Shown here in pieces: positions 27,974 through 37,507 of a stretch of DNA of 64,000 nucleotides; positions within the stretch are counted from its first letter, which is position 1; every line of letters begins with the position of its first letter. The DNA lies in assembly GCF_016127315.1 (NCBI RefSeq), contig NZ_CP065997.1, positions 1,178,001 to 1,242,000 on the forward strand, given 5' to 3'. Source of the stretch: Achromobacter deleyi. Lineage in GTDB: Bacteria; Pseudomonadota; Gammaproteobacteria; Burkholderiales; Burkholderiaceae_B. The position numbers and the translations under genes were made by a program. The notes under the pieces were generated by a model that saw nothing but the letters and a program-made list of their open reading frames with translations, was not told the origin of the DNA and searched no databases.

Positions 27974-29503
27974 ATGGACATCGCGACCCGCGTCACCCCC
28001 GAATCCTATGGCACGCGCCTGGACCTCAGGACGCAGTACGACAACTTCATCGACGGCAAATGGCAGAAGCCCGCCGACGGCGAGTACTTCGACAACGTCA
28101 CGCCGGTCACCGGCCAGGTGCTGACCCGCAACGCCCGCTCGAAAGAGCGTGACATCGACCTGGCGCTGGATGCCGCGCATCGCGCCGCGCCCAAATGGGG
28201 TGCGACCCCAGCCGCCGAACGCGCGCAGATCCTGATGCGCATCGCCGACGTGATGGAAGCCAACCTGGAACGCCTGGCCACCGCCGAGACCTGGGACAAC
28301 GGCAAGCCGATCCGCGAGGCCCGCGCCGCCGACATCCCGCTGGCCATCGACCACTTCCGCTATTTCGCCTCGTGCATCCGCAGCCAGGAAGGCGGGCTGT
28401 CCGAGATCGACCACGACACCGTGGCCTACCACTTCAACGAACCGCTGGGCGTGGTCGGCCAGATCATCCCCTGGAATTTCCCGATCCTGATGGCCGCGTG
28501 GAAGCTGGCGCCGGCGCTGGCGGCGGGCAACTGCGTGGTGCTCAAGCCGGCCGAGCAGACGCCGCTGGGCATCCTGCTGCTGATGGAACTGATCGGCGAC
28601 CTGCTGCCCCCGGGCGTGCTCAACGTGGTCACCGGCTTCGGCCTGGAAGCGGGAAAACCGCTGGCCTCGAGCAAGCGCATCGCCAAGATCGCCTTCACCG
28701 GCGAGACCACCACCGGCCGCCTGATCATGCAGTACGCGTCGCAGAACATCATCCCGGTGACGCTGGAGCTGGGCGGCAAGTCGCCCAATATCTTCTTTGC
28801 CGACGTGGCCGCGCAGGACGACGACTTCCTCGACAAGGCGGTCGAGGGCTTCGTCATGTTCGCGCTGAACCAGGGCGAGGTCTGCACCTGCCCCAGCCGC
28901 GCGCTGATCCAGGAGTCGCTCTACGACAAGTTCATGGAGCGCGCGCTCAAGCGCGTGGCCGAGATCAAGCAGGGCAACCCGCTGGACGCCGACACCATGC
29001 TGGGCGCGCAGGCCTCCACCGAGCAGCTGGAGAAGATCCTGTCGTACCTGGACATCGGCAAGCAGGAAGGCGCCGCGGTGCTGGCCGGCGGCGAGCGCGC
29101 CAAGATGTCGGGCGCGCTCGAAGGCGGCTACTACGTGCAGCCGACCGTCTTCAAGGGCCACAACAAGATGCGCGTGTTCCAGGAAGAGATCTTCGGGCCG
29201 GTGGTGGCGGTGACCACGTTCAAGGACGCCGACGACGCGCTGGCGCTGGCCAACGACACGCTCTACGGCCTGGGCGCGGGGGTCTGGTCGCGCGACGCCA
29301 ACACGTGCTATCGCATGGGCCGCGCCATCAAGGCCGGGCGGGTCTGGACCAACTGCTACCACGCCTATCCGGCGCACGCCGCCTTCGGTGGCTACAAGCA
29401 GTCGGGCATCGGGCGCGAGAACCACAAGATGATGCTCAACCACTACCAGCAGACCAAGAACCTGCTGGTGAGCTACTCGCCCAAGAAGCTGGGCTTCTTC
29501 TGA
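27974..29503 (+). CDS. NAD(P)-dependent aldehyde dehydrogenase (ExaC/AcoD-like)
   Basis: 509 residues. Oxidises an aldehyde, most likely acetaldehyde, to the acid. Cofactor and active-site motifs are [29 protein letters not shown] (general-base Glu) and [11 protein letters not shown] (nucleophilic Cys). The pattern, with a C-terminal [19 protein letters not shown], fits ExaC/AcoD enzymes. GGAG lies upstream of the ATG. Its promoter is sigma-54 type; a DUF779 gene follows. Confidence 0.92.
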   Translation: MDIATRVTPESYGTRLDLRTQYDNFIDGKWQKPADGEYFDNVTPVTGQVLTRNARSKERDIDLALDAAHRAAPKWGATPAAERAQILMRIADVMEANLERLATAETWDNGKPIREARAADIPLAIDHFRYFASCIRSQEGGLSEIDHDTVAYHFNEPLGVVGQIIPWNFPILMAAWKLAPALAAGNCVVLKPAEQTPLGILLLMELIGDLLPPGVLNVVTGFGLEAGKPLASSKRIAKIAFTGETTTGRLIMQYASQNIIPVTLELGGKSPNIFFADVAAQDDDFLDKAVEGFVMFALNQGEVCTCPSRALIQESLYDKFMERALKRVAEIKQGNPLDADTMLGAQASTEQLEKILSYLDIGKQEGAAVLAGGERAKMSGALEGGYYVQPTVFKGHNKMRVFQEEIFGPVVAVTTFKDADDALALANDTLYGLGAGVWSRDANTCYRMGRAIKAGRVWTNCYHAYPAHAAFGGYKQSGIGRENHKMMLNHYQQTKNLLVSYSPKKLGFF

Positions 29504-29511
29504 CCGGAGGA

Positions 29512-29574
29512 CGGTCTCGCGCCGCCGCGCCGGCCGCCCGGCAAGGGGCGGCCCGGGCGTCCGGCGCGAGACCG
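29512..29574 (+). other. two-tier stem-loop between the aldehyde dehydrogenase and DUF779 genes
   Basis: A perfect 13-bp outer stem (CGGTCTCGCGCCG / CGGCGCGAGACCG) encloses an inner 8-bp stem (GGCCGCCC / GGGCGGCC at 29532-29539 and 29546-29553). It occupies nearly the whole gap and has no T-run. It may modulate read-through or mRNA stability between two co-transcribed genes. Confidence 0.65.
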
Positions 29575-29587
29575 CGGGAGCCGCGTT

Positions 29588-29965
29588 ATGCCAGGACCTA
29601 CCCCCCGCGTGATCGCCACCGACGCGGCGCGCGCGCTCATCGACACGCTGCGCGCCAAGCACGGCCCGCTGATGTTCCACCAGTCGGGCGGCTGCTGCGA
29701 CGGCAGTTCGCCCATGTGCTATGCACAAGGCGAATTCATGGTGGGCGGCTCGGACGTGCTGCTCGGCGAGCTGGAGGGCTGCCCGTTCTACATGGGCGAA
29801 GACCAGTTCACGTATTGGGAGCACACCCAGCTCATCATCGACGCCGTGCCCGGACGCGGCGGCGCATTTTCCCTGGACAGCGCCGAAGGCCAGCGCTTCC
29901 TGCTGCGCTCGCGGCTGTACTCGGACGAGGAATGGGCCCAGGTGGCCCCGGTCACGCGCGGCTGA
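29588..29965 (+). CDS. DUF779 domain protein
   Basis: 125 residues, cytoplasmic. It carries the family's cysteine-rich HQSGGCCDGSSPMCY and the YWEHTQLIIDAVPGRGGAFSLD motif. Genes of this family are often beside acetaldehyde or acetoin-linked aldehyde dehydrogenases, as here, but their function is not established. It is likely in the same sigma-54 transcript. Confidence 0.88.
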   Translation: MPGPTPRVIATDAARALIDTLRAKHGPLMFHQSGGCCDGSSPMCYAQGEFMVGGSDVLLGELEGCPFYMGEDQFTYWEHTQLIIDAVPGRGGAFSLDSAEGQRFLLRSRLYSDEEWAQVAPVTRG

Positions 29966-30311
29966 CTCTGGCGCGTCGCCGGCCAGGGCGCGCGCCGGGG
30001 CTGGACAGGACAGGCCAGCGACCGTGTCCGCCGCGGCGCCGCGAGCGCCCTTCAGGTTCGACGCGATCCGTCGCCCTTGCCGCCGGGCGCCGGCTCGGCG
30101 GCCGCCTGCCGCCATTGAAAGGACACGCGCCGGATGCGCGCGGCACGGAATTGCGTGAACGAACGGCCACCCGGCATGGGCGCGCCGCGTAGCGGACTGC
30201 TGCTGTTTTTCATTGCGGATGAAGCATCGAGGGGAAGAAACAGGGTGGCCTGGCGGCCGTCAGCACGACGGCCGCCCTGGACCGGACGGCGGCATCGAGA
30301 CCGCCGGAAAA
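29966..30311. other. gene-free interval
   Basis: About 346 nt with no convincing coding frame. A perfect 10-bp stem (GGCGGCCGTC / GACGGCCGCC, 5-nt loop) at 30252-30276 is the only structure I noticed. It lies between a plus-strand and a minus-strand gene end, so it could act as a convergent terminator, though no clear T-run follows. Confidence 0.5.
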
Positions 30312-30956
30312 TCAGCCGGCCGCGGCGCTCCAGGCGCCGACGGGCGCGCGGCGGGTCCATTCGAGCGCGTCCTCGAGGCGGTCGTTGCCCCAGAACATTT
30401 CGCCGTCCACCAGGAAGGTCGGGGCGCCGAACAGCCCCAGGTGGCGGGCTTCGTCGACCCGGCGGCGCAGCGCCTCCTTGGCCGCTTCGGACTTGCCGCG
30501 CGCGATCAGCGCGTCGGCGTCCAGCGACAGGCCAGTCAGCAGCGCGTGCACCACGTCCTCGGCCTGGATGTCCTGGTCGTGCTGGAAATTGGCGCGGAAC
30601 ACGGCCAGGCAGAAGTCGCGGCCCCAGGGCTCGTCCTGGCCCAGCAGGGCGATGCGGGCCGGCAGCACGCTCATGCGCGGGAACAGGCGCGGCCGGTTGT
30701 AGGGCACGCCATATTTTTCGGCCAGGCGCGCGATGTCGCGCATCATGTAGGCGCCCTTGCCGGGGAACAGGCGGAACGGCGTGTCGTTCCAGCCCTGGGC
30801 CTGGAAGATCGGGCCCAGCAGGAAGGGCCGCAAGTCGACCCGCACTTCGGCCCGCGCCGCCAGCTCACCGATGCGCTCGATCGCCAGGTAGCTGTAGGGA
30901 CTGGCGAAATCGAACCACATCTCGAGGCGGGGCGTGGCGGGCAGGGGCGCATTCAT
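30312..30956 (-). CDS. DsbA-fold 2-hydroxychromene-2-carboxylate isomerase family protein
   Basis: 214 residues. The start FDFASPYSYLAIERIGEL, then FLLGPIFQAQGWNDTPF, RLFPRMSVLPARIAL and GLFGAPTFLVDGEMFWGNDRL match the NahD/kappa-GST thioredoxin-fold family, which isomerises 2-hydroxychromene-2-carboxylate or uses glutathione in other reactions. No catalytic CxxC is present, as usual for this group. The ATG overlaps the DUF2917 stop. The substrate here is unknown. Confidence 0.85.
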   Translation of the reverse strand: MNAPLPATPRLEMWFDFASPYSYLAIERIGELAARAEVRVDLRPFLLGPIFQAQGWNDTPFRLFPGKGAYMMRDIARLAEKYGVPYNRPRLFPRMSVLPARIALLGQDEPWGRDFCLAVFRANFQHDQDIQAEDVVHALLTGLSLDADALIARGKSEAAKEALRRRVDEARHLGLFGAPTFLVDGEMFWGNDRLEDALEWTRRAPVGAWSAAAG

Positions 30957-31219
30957 GGCAAAAGCTCCAACGGCTGGGAAACCTGGGACATCAGGGCGAC
31001 CTGCGCATCCGGCAGGCCGCTGAGGACGACGTCGCGATCGCTGTCCACGATGATGGACTCGCCGGCTTGCAACACGCTGTCGTCCGGATGGCGGTAGGCG
31101 GACAGCCAGACCGTGCCGGCCTGGCACTCGATCCGCAGGCCCGCGGCGCGCCTGAGCAGCATAGTCGAACCCCGCGCCAGACGGAATGACATTCCCGCAG
31201 TGCAGCATAACTGGATCAT
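30953..31219 (-). CDS. DUF2917 domain protein
   Basis: 88 residues from the ATG at 31219; a start at 31192 is possible. A small protein with GLRIECQAGTVWLSAYRHPDDSVLQAGESIIVD, the DUF2917 pattern, resembling a beta-rich fold. Function unknown. Translationally coupled to the isomerase gene and divergent from a LysR gene that may control both. Confidence 0.72.
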   Translation of the reverse strand: MIQLCCTAGMSFRLARGSTMLLRRAAGLRIECQAGTVWLSAYRHPDDSVLQAGESIIVDSDRDVVLSGLPDAQVALMSQVSQPLELLP

Positions 31220-31363
31220 GGCGCGTCCCCCGCCGCCTCGGCGGCCAGCGTGCCGGGCGCTGGCGGCCTGGCGCCGCATCACCCGTCGTCTGAGGCATAT
31301 TGGACGCCGCAGGCGTTATATTGCACAAGCGACATTTCCGCCGTCTACGCATGAGTTTCACGA

Positions 31364-32293
31364 ATGTCATATCCGCTGGCCAAACTTCCCCCGCTTGATC
31401 TGGTCCGAGGCTTCGTCGCCGTGGGCCGGCGCATGAGCATCACGCTGGCGGCGCAGGACCTGCACGTGACGCAATCGGCCGTCAGCCGGCAGATCCGGGC
31501 GCTGGAGGCGCACCTGGGCGTGCCGCTGCTGCTGCGGGGCTTTCGCAGCGTCTCGTTCACGTCCGAGGGCGCGCAGCTGTTCCGCATGGCGGACGCGTGG
31601 CTGAGCCAGCTGGGCGACCTGACCGAGCAGTTGCGCGCGCCGGAGCGCCGCACGCCGGTCACCGTCACCACCACCATCGGCGTGGCCTCGCTCTGGCTGC
31701 TGCCGCGGCTGGGCGACTTCCAGGCCGCCTATCCGCACATCGACGTGCGCGTGGCCGCCGACAACCGCGTCATCGACATCGACCGCGAAAGCGTCGACAT
31801 CGCCATCCGCTACAGCCTGCGCGACACGGTGCCGGACGGCGCCGTCTGGCTGTTCGGCGAATCGGTGGTGCCGGTGGCGCACCCGTCGCTCAAGGCCCGC
31901 GCCCTGGACGCGCGCGAGCTGCAGCGCCACGTGCTGCTGGAATTCGACGACCCCACCCGCCCCTGGCTGCAATGGTCCGAATGGCTCAACGCGCGCGGCC
32001 TGGGCCGCGTGCGGCCCAAGGGCATGCTGCGCTTCAACCAGTACGACCAGATCGTGCATGCGGCCCTGGCCGGCCACGGCATCGCGCTGGGGCGGCTGGC
32101 GCTGATCGCGCCGATGCTGGCCGATCAGCGCCTGGCCACGGTCGGCGGCCAACCCGCCGACGCCACCGAACATGCCTACTGGCTGGTGCGCAACGCGCGC
32201 CGCAGCACGCCCGACGCCGAGATCGTGACGCGCTGGCTGGTGCAGCAGGCCGCCACCACGGCAAGCCTGCTGACCCCGGAATCCGCCCGATAA
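31364..32293 (+). CDS. LysR-family regulator (GcvA-like)
   Basis: 309 residues. The N-terminal HTH is LDLVRGFVAVGRRMSITLAAQDL with TQSAVSRQIRALEAHLGVPL, and the effector domain begins near PVTVTTTIGVASLWLLPRLG, as in GcvA-type proteins. It diverges from the DUF2917/isomerase pair across about 140 nt, so those genes are the likely target. The inducer cannot be inferred. Confidence 0.9.
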   Translation: MSYPLAKLPPLDLVRGFVAVGRRMSITLAAQDLHVTQSAVSRQIRALEAHLGVPLLLRGFRSVSFTSEGAQLFRMADAWLSQLGDLTEQLRAPERRTPVTVTTTIGVASLWLLPRLGDFQAAYPHIDVRVAADNRVIDIDRESVDIAIRYSLRDTVPDGAVWLFGESVVPVAHPSLKARALDARELQRHVLLEFDDPTRPWLQWSEWLNARGLGRVRPKGMLRFNQYDQIVHAALAGHGIALGRLALIAPMLADQRLATVGGQPADATEHAYWLVRNARRSTPDAEIVTRWLVQQAATTASLLTPESAR

Positions 32294-32349
32294 ACGCGGC
32301 CCACGCCCGGCCCGTCAGCAGTATCAGACTGGCGGACGGGCTTCACGTC

Positions 32350-32377
32350 TTGTCCGGCGCACTACAAGTTCTATACA
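32350..32377 (+). promoter_or_regulatory. putative sigma-70 promoter for the sulfatase-family gene
   Basis: TTGTCC at 32350 and TATACA at 32372 with a 16-nt spacer, in an AT-richer stretch upstream of the 32546 gene. The 5' leader would be about 160 nt. Confidence 0.4.
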
Positions 32378-32545
32378 AACCTTCATAGATTCGCTTCCCC
32401 CCTGCTGTAGATTGCGGCCTGCATAGCACGCACGGATCCAAGCTCCCCCTGCGAATGAACCCCGCGCCTCCGTCCCGACGGCGGGCTCGCGGGCCCATTG
32501 CCGCCTTTTTCCGGCGCAACGCTCCGTTTTTCTTTCCCAACGCAG

Positions 32546-34609
32546 ATGAAGTTCTTCCGTTCGGCCAACGCCTGGCAAGCCTGGTTCCTCAATTTCCAGC
32601 GGTCCTTCCTGATCCTGCTGGCGCCCTGGCTGGTGTCGGTGCTGGTGCAAAGCGCTGGCCGCGTCTACCTGCTGGCGACCTACGCGCCGCCCGGCGCCTA
32701 CGCCACGCTGGCGCAGGACGTGCATCGCACGCTGGGCATCGGCCTGCTGTTCGACATCAAGGTCGCGGCGATCGCGTTCTCGGTGCCGCTGCTGGCGGCG
32801 CTGCTGCTGGCCGCGCGGCCGGTCGCGCACGCGTTGTGGCTGCGCAGCCTGCCCTGGCTGGGCGCAATACTGGCGACCCTGTTCGCCGCCAGCACGGTGG
32901 TCAGCGTCTGCTATTTCGCCACCTTCTCGCGCTCGATCGACATCTTCGTGTTCGGCCTGATGGACGACGACACCCACGCCATCCTGGTGACGCTGTGGCA
33001 CGGCTACCCGATCCTGCGCACGCTGGCGCTGCTGGCGGCCGTGCTGGGCATCACCTATTGGCTGGTGCGCCGCTGGGGCGCCAGCATCCTGCGCGCGCGG
33101 CTGGCGCGGCGCGCGTTGGCGCCGAGCACGTTGCGGCTGACGCTGATCATCGGCATCACCGTGCTGGCCTGCCGCGGCTCGCTGGGCACCTTCCCGCTCA
33201 ACAAGGACGATGCCGGCATCTCGTCGCTGCGGCTGCTCAATGACATCGCGCCCAACGGCATCTCGGCGTTCTTCTGGGCGCTGTCCGAACGCGACAACGA
33301 CAAGCGCTTCTCGCCCGTCGCCGACGACGAGGGCGCGGCGCTGTACCAGCGCTTCCTGGGCCAGCCGGGACACGGCCTGCAGCCCTTCATGGCCAGCACC
33401 GGCGCCAATCCGCAGGCCCGCGCCAATCCACCGCACGTGGTGCTGCAGGTGATGGAGAGCATGGGCCATCACATGAATACGTTCGACCGCCCCGGCCGCG
33501 ACCTGCTGGGCGCGCTGCGTCCGCACTGGCAGCAGGACTGGCGCTTCGATCGCTTCCTGTCCGAGGGCAATGGCACCATCGATTCGCTCAGCCGGCTGCT
33601 GGTGCGCAGTCCGGTGCCGGCCATCAGCCAGTCGTCGGCGGCCAATGCCACTTTCGCCAGCAACGCCTTCACGCCCTTCCTGGCGCACGGCTACCGGGTG
33701 GTGTTCGTCACCTCGGGCACCGCCACCTGGCGCGACCTGGGACGCTTCGCCAGCCACCTGGGCGCGCACGAATTCATCGACCAGCTGGCGCTGCGGCAGC
33801 GCTATCCCGAGGCCGAGCCCGGCGTCTGGGGCGTGCCGGACGAATACATGTTCCGCTACATCGCGGCGCGCCTGGCGCAGGCGGACCGCGCGGGCGAGCG
33901 CCTGTTGATCGTGGCCCTGTCCACCACCCACCATCCGCCCTTCCTGCTGCCGGCGGGCGGCCAGCGCGGGGGCCTGGACCTGGCCGACGTGGAACGGCTG
34001 CCCTACTACCAGGCCTGGACCGGCCTGGACGAGGCCTTCGACACGCTGCGCTACGCCAACGACCAGCTGGGCCGCTTCCTGAGCGGCCTGAAGGCCTCGG
34101 CCAACGGCGCCAACACCATCGTCGCCGTCACCGGCGACCACAACATCCTGGGCGTCGACTATGCGCTCGACACCGACGCCGTGCTGGCGCGCGCGGTGCC
34201 GTTCTACCTGTATGTGCCGCCCGCCTATCGCGGGCAATCGACCTATGACCCGTCGCGCCCCGGCAGCCACAAGGACATCCTGCCCACGCTGTATCACCTG
34301 AGCCTGCCGGACACGCCCTATTTCCGCAGCGGCTGCGACCTGCTGGCCGCGCGGCCCGATCCGCAATGGTGCTTCGGCTTCAACAATCCGAACCTGCTGA
34401 TCACGCGCGACGGCGCCTACCGCCGCGACCGGCCGGGCCGCCTGCTGCCCTGGGCCGGCGCCACCGGCCTGGCGGTGACGTTCGAACGCGACGCCTCGCC
34501 GGCGCAGGCGGCCGAACTGGCGCGGCTCGACGCCTACGCGCCGCTGCTGCAATGGCAGATCAACTACCAGGTGCAGGACCAGGTGCCGCCGCGTCCGGAT
34601 CGGCCCTGA
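32546..34609 (+). CDS. LTA-synthase-like sulfatase-family membrane protein
   Basis: 687 residues. About five hydrophobic helices cover the first 200 residues, then a large periplasmic sulfatase-fold domain. Metal and nucleophile motifs are VMESMGHHMN (Glu), GNGTIDSLSRLL (Thr nucleophile expected here) and TGDHNILGVDYAL (Asp-His). Such enzymes transfer phosphoglycerol, phosphoethanolamine or similar head groups to envelope glycans or lipids. Its substrate is not evident. The ATG at 32546 was chosen because the first helix begins soon after. Convergent with selD. Confidence 0.88.
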   Translation: MKFFRSANAWQAWFLNFQRSFLILLAPWLVSVLVQSAGRVYLLATYAPPGAYATLAQDVHRTLGIGLLFDIKVAAIAFSVPLLAALLLAARPVAHALWLRSLPWLGAILATLFAASTVVSVCYFATFSRSIDIFVFGLMDDDTHAILVTLWHGYPILRTLALLAAVLGITYWLVRRWGASILRARLARRALAPSTLRLTLIIGITVLACRGSLGTFPLNKDDAGISSLRLLNDIAPNGISAFFWALSERDNDKRFSPVADDEGAALYQRFLGQPGHGLQPFMASTGANPQARANPPHVVLQVMESMGHHMNTFDRPGRDLLGALRPHWQQDWRFDRFLSEGNGTIDSLSRLLVRSPVPAISQSSAANATFASNAFTPFLAHGYRVVFVTSGTATWRDLGRFASHLGAHEFIDQLALRQRYPEAEPGVWGVPDEYMFRYIAARLAQADRAGERLLIVALSTTHHPPFLLPAGGQRGGLDLADVERLPYYQAWTGLDEAFDTLRYANDQLGRFLSGLKASANGANTIVAVTGDHNILGVDYALDTDAVLARAVPFYLYVPPAYRGQSTYDPSRPGSHKDILPTLYHLSLPDTPYFRSGCDLLAARPDPQWCFGFNNPNLLITRDGAYRRDRPGRLLPWAGATGLAVTFERDASPAQAAELARLDAYAPLLQWQINYQVQDQVPPRPDRP

Positions 34610-34620
34610 CGGATGGAAAG

Positions 34621-34638
34621 CGGAAGCGGAAGCGGAAG
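34621..34638 (+). repeat. hexanucleotide tandem repeat
   Basis: Three exact CGGAAG units in tandem, preceded by a partial copy. It lies just after the sulfatase-family stop and just past the selD stop on the other strand, so it is non-coding. Confidence 0.6.
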
Positions 34639-34648
34639 CGGGGCCAGG

Positions 34649-35710
34649 CTAGTCGACGCGCACGACCGGATCCCCTGCCGTCATCTCGCCCACCACCACG
34701 GCATCCTCGAAGCCATCGCGGTGGAACAGATCCAGCACCGCTTGCGCCGCGTCGGGCGCGCAGGCCACCAGCAGGCCGCCGGAGGTCTGTGGATCGGTCA
34801 GCAGGGCGCGCTCGGTGTCGCTGACGCCCGAACCCAGGCGAATCGATTCGCCGTACGAGTTCCAGTTGCGGCCCGATGCGCCGGTGATCACGCCCTCGGC
34901 GGCAAAGGCCTGCACGCCCGGCAGCCACGGCAGCGCGTCGCGCCGCAGCCGCGCGGTCAGCCCGGCGCCGCGCGCCATCTCCAGCGTGTGGCCCAGCAAC
35001 CCGAAGCCGGTGACGTCGGTGATGGCGTGCACGCCTTCCAGCGCCGCCAGGGCCGCCCCCGGCCGGTTCAGGCGCGTGGTCGTGTCGATCATCACGCGGT
35101 AACCGGCGTCGTCCAGCCGGTTCTTCTTCAGCGCCGCCGACAGGATGCCCACGCCCAGCCCCTTGCCCAGCACCAGCACGTCGCCGGCGCGCGCGTCGGC
35201 GTTGCGCTTGATGCGGCCCGGATGCACCAGCCCCATCGCCGCCAGGCCGTAGATCGGCTCGACCGAATCGATGCTGTGGCCGCCGGCCACCGGAATGCCG
35301 GCGTCCTTGCAGACCGATTCGCCGCCGCGCAGGATATCGGCGATGACGTCGTGCGGCAGCACGTTGATGGGCATGCCGACGATCGCCAGCGCCATGATCG
35401 GCGTGCCGCCCATGGCGTACACGTCGGACAGCGCGTTGGTGGCCGCAATGCGGCCGAAGTCGTACGGATCGTCGACGATCGGCATGAAGAAGTCGGTGGT
35501 CGCGATCAGCGCCTGCTCGTCGTTGAGCCGATAGACGGCCGCATCGTCGGCCGTCTCGGTGCCCACCAGCAGATTGGGATAGCTGGCGGCCGGCCCGAAA
35601 CGGGCCAGCAATTGCGACAGCACGCCGGGCGCGATCTTGCAGCCGCAGCCGCCGCCGTGGGACAGCGAAGTCAAGCGCGGCACCGCCGCGGACGCAGCAT
35701 CCTGGGTCAT
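34649..35710 (-). CDS. selD: selenide, water dikinase
   Basis: 353 residues. Makes monoselenophosphate from selenide and ATP, the selenium donor for Sec-tRNA. The N-terminal motif SHGGGCGCKI places the catalytic Cys at residue 22 and Lys at 25; the Cys form, not Sec, is encoded here. ATP-binding parts include TTDFFMPIVDDPYDFG and AGGHSIDSVEP. A Shine-Dalgarno GGAGAG precedes the ATG. It serves the selA-selB-selC and formate dehydrogenase genes a few kb away on the same strand. Confidence 0.96.
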   Translation of the reverse strand: MTQDAASAAVPRLTSLSHGGGCGCKIAPGVLSQLLARFGPAASYPNLLVGTETADDAAVYRLNDEQALIATTDFFMPIVDDPYDFGRIAATNALSDVYAMGGTPIMALAIVGMPINVLPHDVIADILRGGESVCKDAGIPVAGGHSIDSVEPIYGLAAMGLVHPGRIKRNADARAGDVLVLGKGLGVGILSAALKKNRLDDAGYRVMIDTTTRLNRPGAALAALEGVHAITDVTGFGLLGHTLEMARGAGLTARLRRDALPWLPGVQAFAAEGVITGASGRNWNSYGESIRLGSGVSDTERALLTDPQTSGGLLVACAPDAAQAVLDLFHRDGFEDAVVVGEMTAGDPVVRVD

Positions 35711-35852
35711 GTCAGTCTCTCCGTAAGTGATGGGAAAAGGATAGCATCGCGCCCCCGAATGGCCCTATGATGATCCGGCAGCAGGCAGCAACGGACGGCC
35801 CGCCCGCCACCGGGCGCACCGACAGCCAAACTTCACCGTGCGTGAGGGCTTT

Positions 35853-36950
35853 ATGGATCGCCGACACTTCCTCCGTTTCTCGGGCGCCCTGTGCGCCGCC
35901 CAGGCGGCCTTGCCCCTGGCCGCGCGCGCCGAGCAGGCGCCCGTCAGCGCCGACTGGCGCGGCTTCGAACTGACCACCCATATCCAGGTGCTCGACCCCG
36001 GCGCCCATCCGCGCCTCTGGATCCCCCTGCCCTATGCCGCCGACACGTCCTACCAGCGCGGCGCGCAAAGCGCCTGGCTGGTCAGCGGCGGCGGCAGCGC
36101 GCAGCTGGCGCAGGCCCCCGGCTACGACGTGCGCATGCTGGCGGTGCAGTGGCCCGACGCCCAGACGCCGCGCGAGGTCACGGTGACCAGCCGCTTCCAG
36201 ACCCGCAACCGCCGCGTCGACCTGACCCAGCCGCCTCCCGGCGCCCCGCGCGAAAGCGCCGCCACCCTGCGCGAATTCATCCAGCCCACCGAACTGCTAC
36301 CCACCGACGGCATCGTCAAGGCCACCGCCGACCGCATCACCCAGGGTCACCAGGGCACGCTGGCGCAGGCCCGCGCGATCTATGACTGGGTGGTCGAGAA
36401 CACCTGCCGTACCGCCGCCACCCGCGGCTGCGGCACCGGCGACGTGCGCTACATGCTCACCGCCAACGACCTGAACGGCAAATGCGCCGACATCAACGCG
36501 CTGTTCGTCGCCCTGGCGCGCACCGCCGGCATTCCCGCCCGCGACGCCTACGGCCTGCGCGTGGCCGATTCGCAGCTCGGCTTCAAGAGCCTGGGCAAGG
36601 CCGGCGACGTCACCCGCGCGCAGCACTGCCGCGCCGAGTTCTACGCCGACGGCTACGGCTGGATCCCGGTCGACCCCGCCGACGTGCGCAAGGTGATGCT
36701 GGAAGAGCCGCCCGGCGACCTGCCCGCCACGGACGCCCGCGTGCGCAGCGCCCGCGTCATGCTGTTCGGCGCCTGGGAAATGAACTGGGTCGCCTACAAC
36801 CACGGCCACGACGTCGCCCTGCCCGGCTCCGCCCACGGCCCCGTGCCGTTCCTGATGTACCCCAACGGCGAAACCGCCGACGGCCGCCTGGACAGCCTCG
36901 ACCCCGGCCGCTTCCGCTACACCCTGACCGCCCGCCCCCTGTCCACCTGA
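35853..36950 (+). CDS. Tat-exported transglutaminase-like protein
   Basis: 365 residues. The N-terminus MDRRHFLRFSG with a following hydrophobic stretch and AARA looks like a Tat signal. The transglutaminase-like triad is visible: Cys in GKCADINALFVALARTAGIPAR, His in QHCRAEFY and Asp in PVDPAD. Catalysis would take place in the periplasm, probably as a protease or amidase-type hydrolase. It is 14 nt ahead of the TlpA-like gene. Both genes favour CTC/GTC codons more than the neighbours. Confidence 0.88.
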   Translation: MDRRHFLRFSGALCAAQAALPLAARAEQAPVSADWRGFELTTHIQVLDPGAHPRLWIPLPYAADTSYQRGAQSAWLVSGGGSAQLAQAPGYDVRMLAVQWPDAQTPREVTVTSRFQTRNRRVDLTQPPPGAPRESAATLREFIQPTELLPTDGIVKATADRITQGHQGTLAQARAIYDWVVENTCRTAATRGCGTGDVRYMLTANDLNGKCADINALFVALARTAGIPARDAYGLRVADSQLGFKSLGKAGDVTRAQHCRAEFYADGYGWIPVDPADVRKVMLEEPPGDLPATDARVRSARVMLFGAWEMNWVAYNHGHDVALPGSAHGPVPFLMYPNGETADGRLDSLDPGRFRYTLTARPLST

Positions 36951-36964
36951 GCCGGCGCCGTCCC

Positions 36965-37507
36965 ATGGTCAGCCGCCGCCTCCTCCTGCAATCCGCCCTG
37001 TCGCTGGCGGCCCTGCCCGCCTGGGCCCGCGCCGCCGCCCGCGACAGCGCCCTGAAGGCCGCCACCGGCCCCGACTGGGCCCCCTGGACCGCCCCCACCC
37101 CGCCCCTGGTCCTGCCCGACCTCTCCGGCCGCGAACAGAAACTCGCCACCTGGCGCGGCAACGTCGTCATCGTCAGCTTCTGGGCCACCTGGTGCGACCC
37201 CTGCCGCGACGAAATCCCCCTCATGTCAGCCATGGCCAAACGCCACCGCGAAGAAGGCCTGCGCCTGGTCGCCGTCAACGTCGGCGAGGCCCTCGGCAAG
37301 ATCACCACCTTCCTCGCCAAGTGGCCCGTCGCCGGCACCGTCCTGCACGACCGCAACAGCACCGTCTCCAAGAAATGGGACGCCGTCGGCCTGCCCGCCA
37401 ACTACCTGGTCGACCGCGGCGGCAGCATCCGCCACTGGCACCTGGGCGCGCTGGATTGGAAAGCCGATAACGTCAACAGCGTGGTCACAAAGATGCTGCG
37501 CGCCTGA
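36965..37507 (+). CDS. TlpA-like thioredoxin-fold protein
   Basis: 180 residues, exported (twin-Arg-like SRRLLLQSALSLAALPAWARA). The redox site is WCDPC in SFWATWCDPCRDEIPLM, followed by VAVNVGEALGKITTFL and the cis-Pro segment VGLPANYLVDRGG. A periplasmic thiol-disulfide reductase, likely acting on a partner such as the upstream transglutaminase-like protein. Confidence 0.9.
   Translation: MVSRRLLLQSALSLAALPAWARAAARDSALKAATGPDWAPWTAPTPPLVLPDLSGREQKLATWRGNVVIVSFWATWCDPCRDEIPLMSAMAKRHREEGLRLVAVNVGEALGKITTFLAKWPVAGTVLHDRNSTVSKKWDAVGLPANYLVDRGGSIRHWHLGALDWKADNVNSVVTKMLRA

Noticed and set aside
29512..29574. Intrinsic terminator after the aldehyde dehydrogenase gene
   Set aside because: The hairpin is strong but no T-tract follows on either strand.
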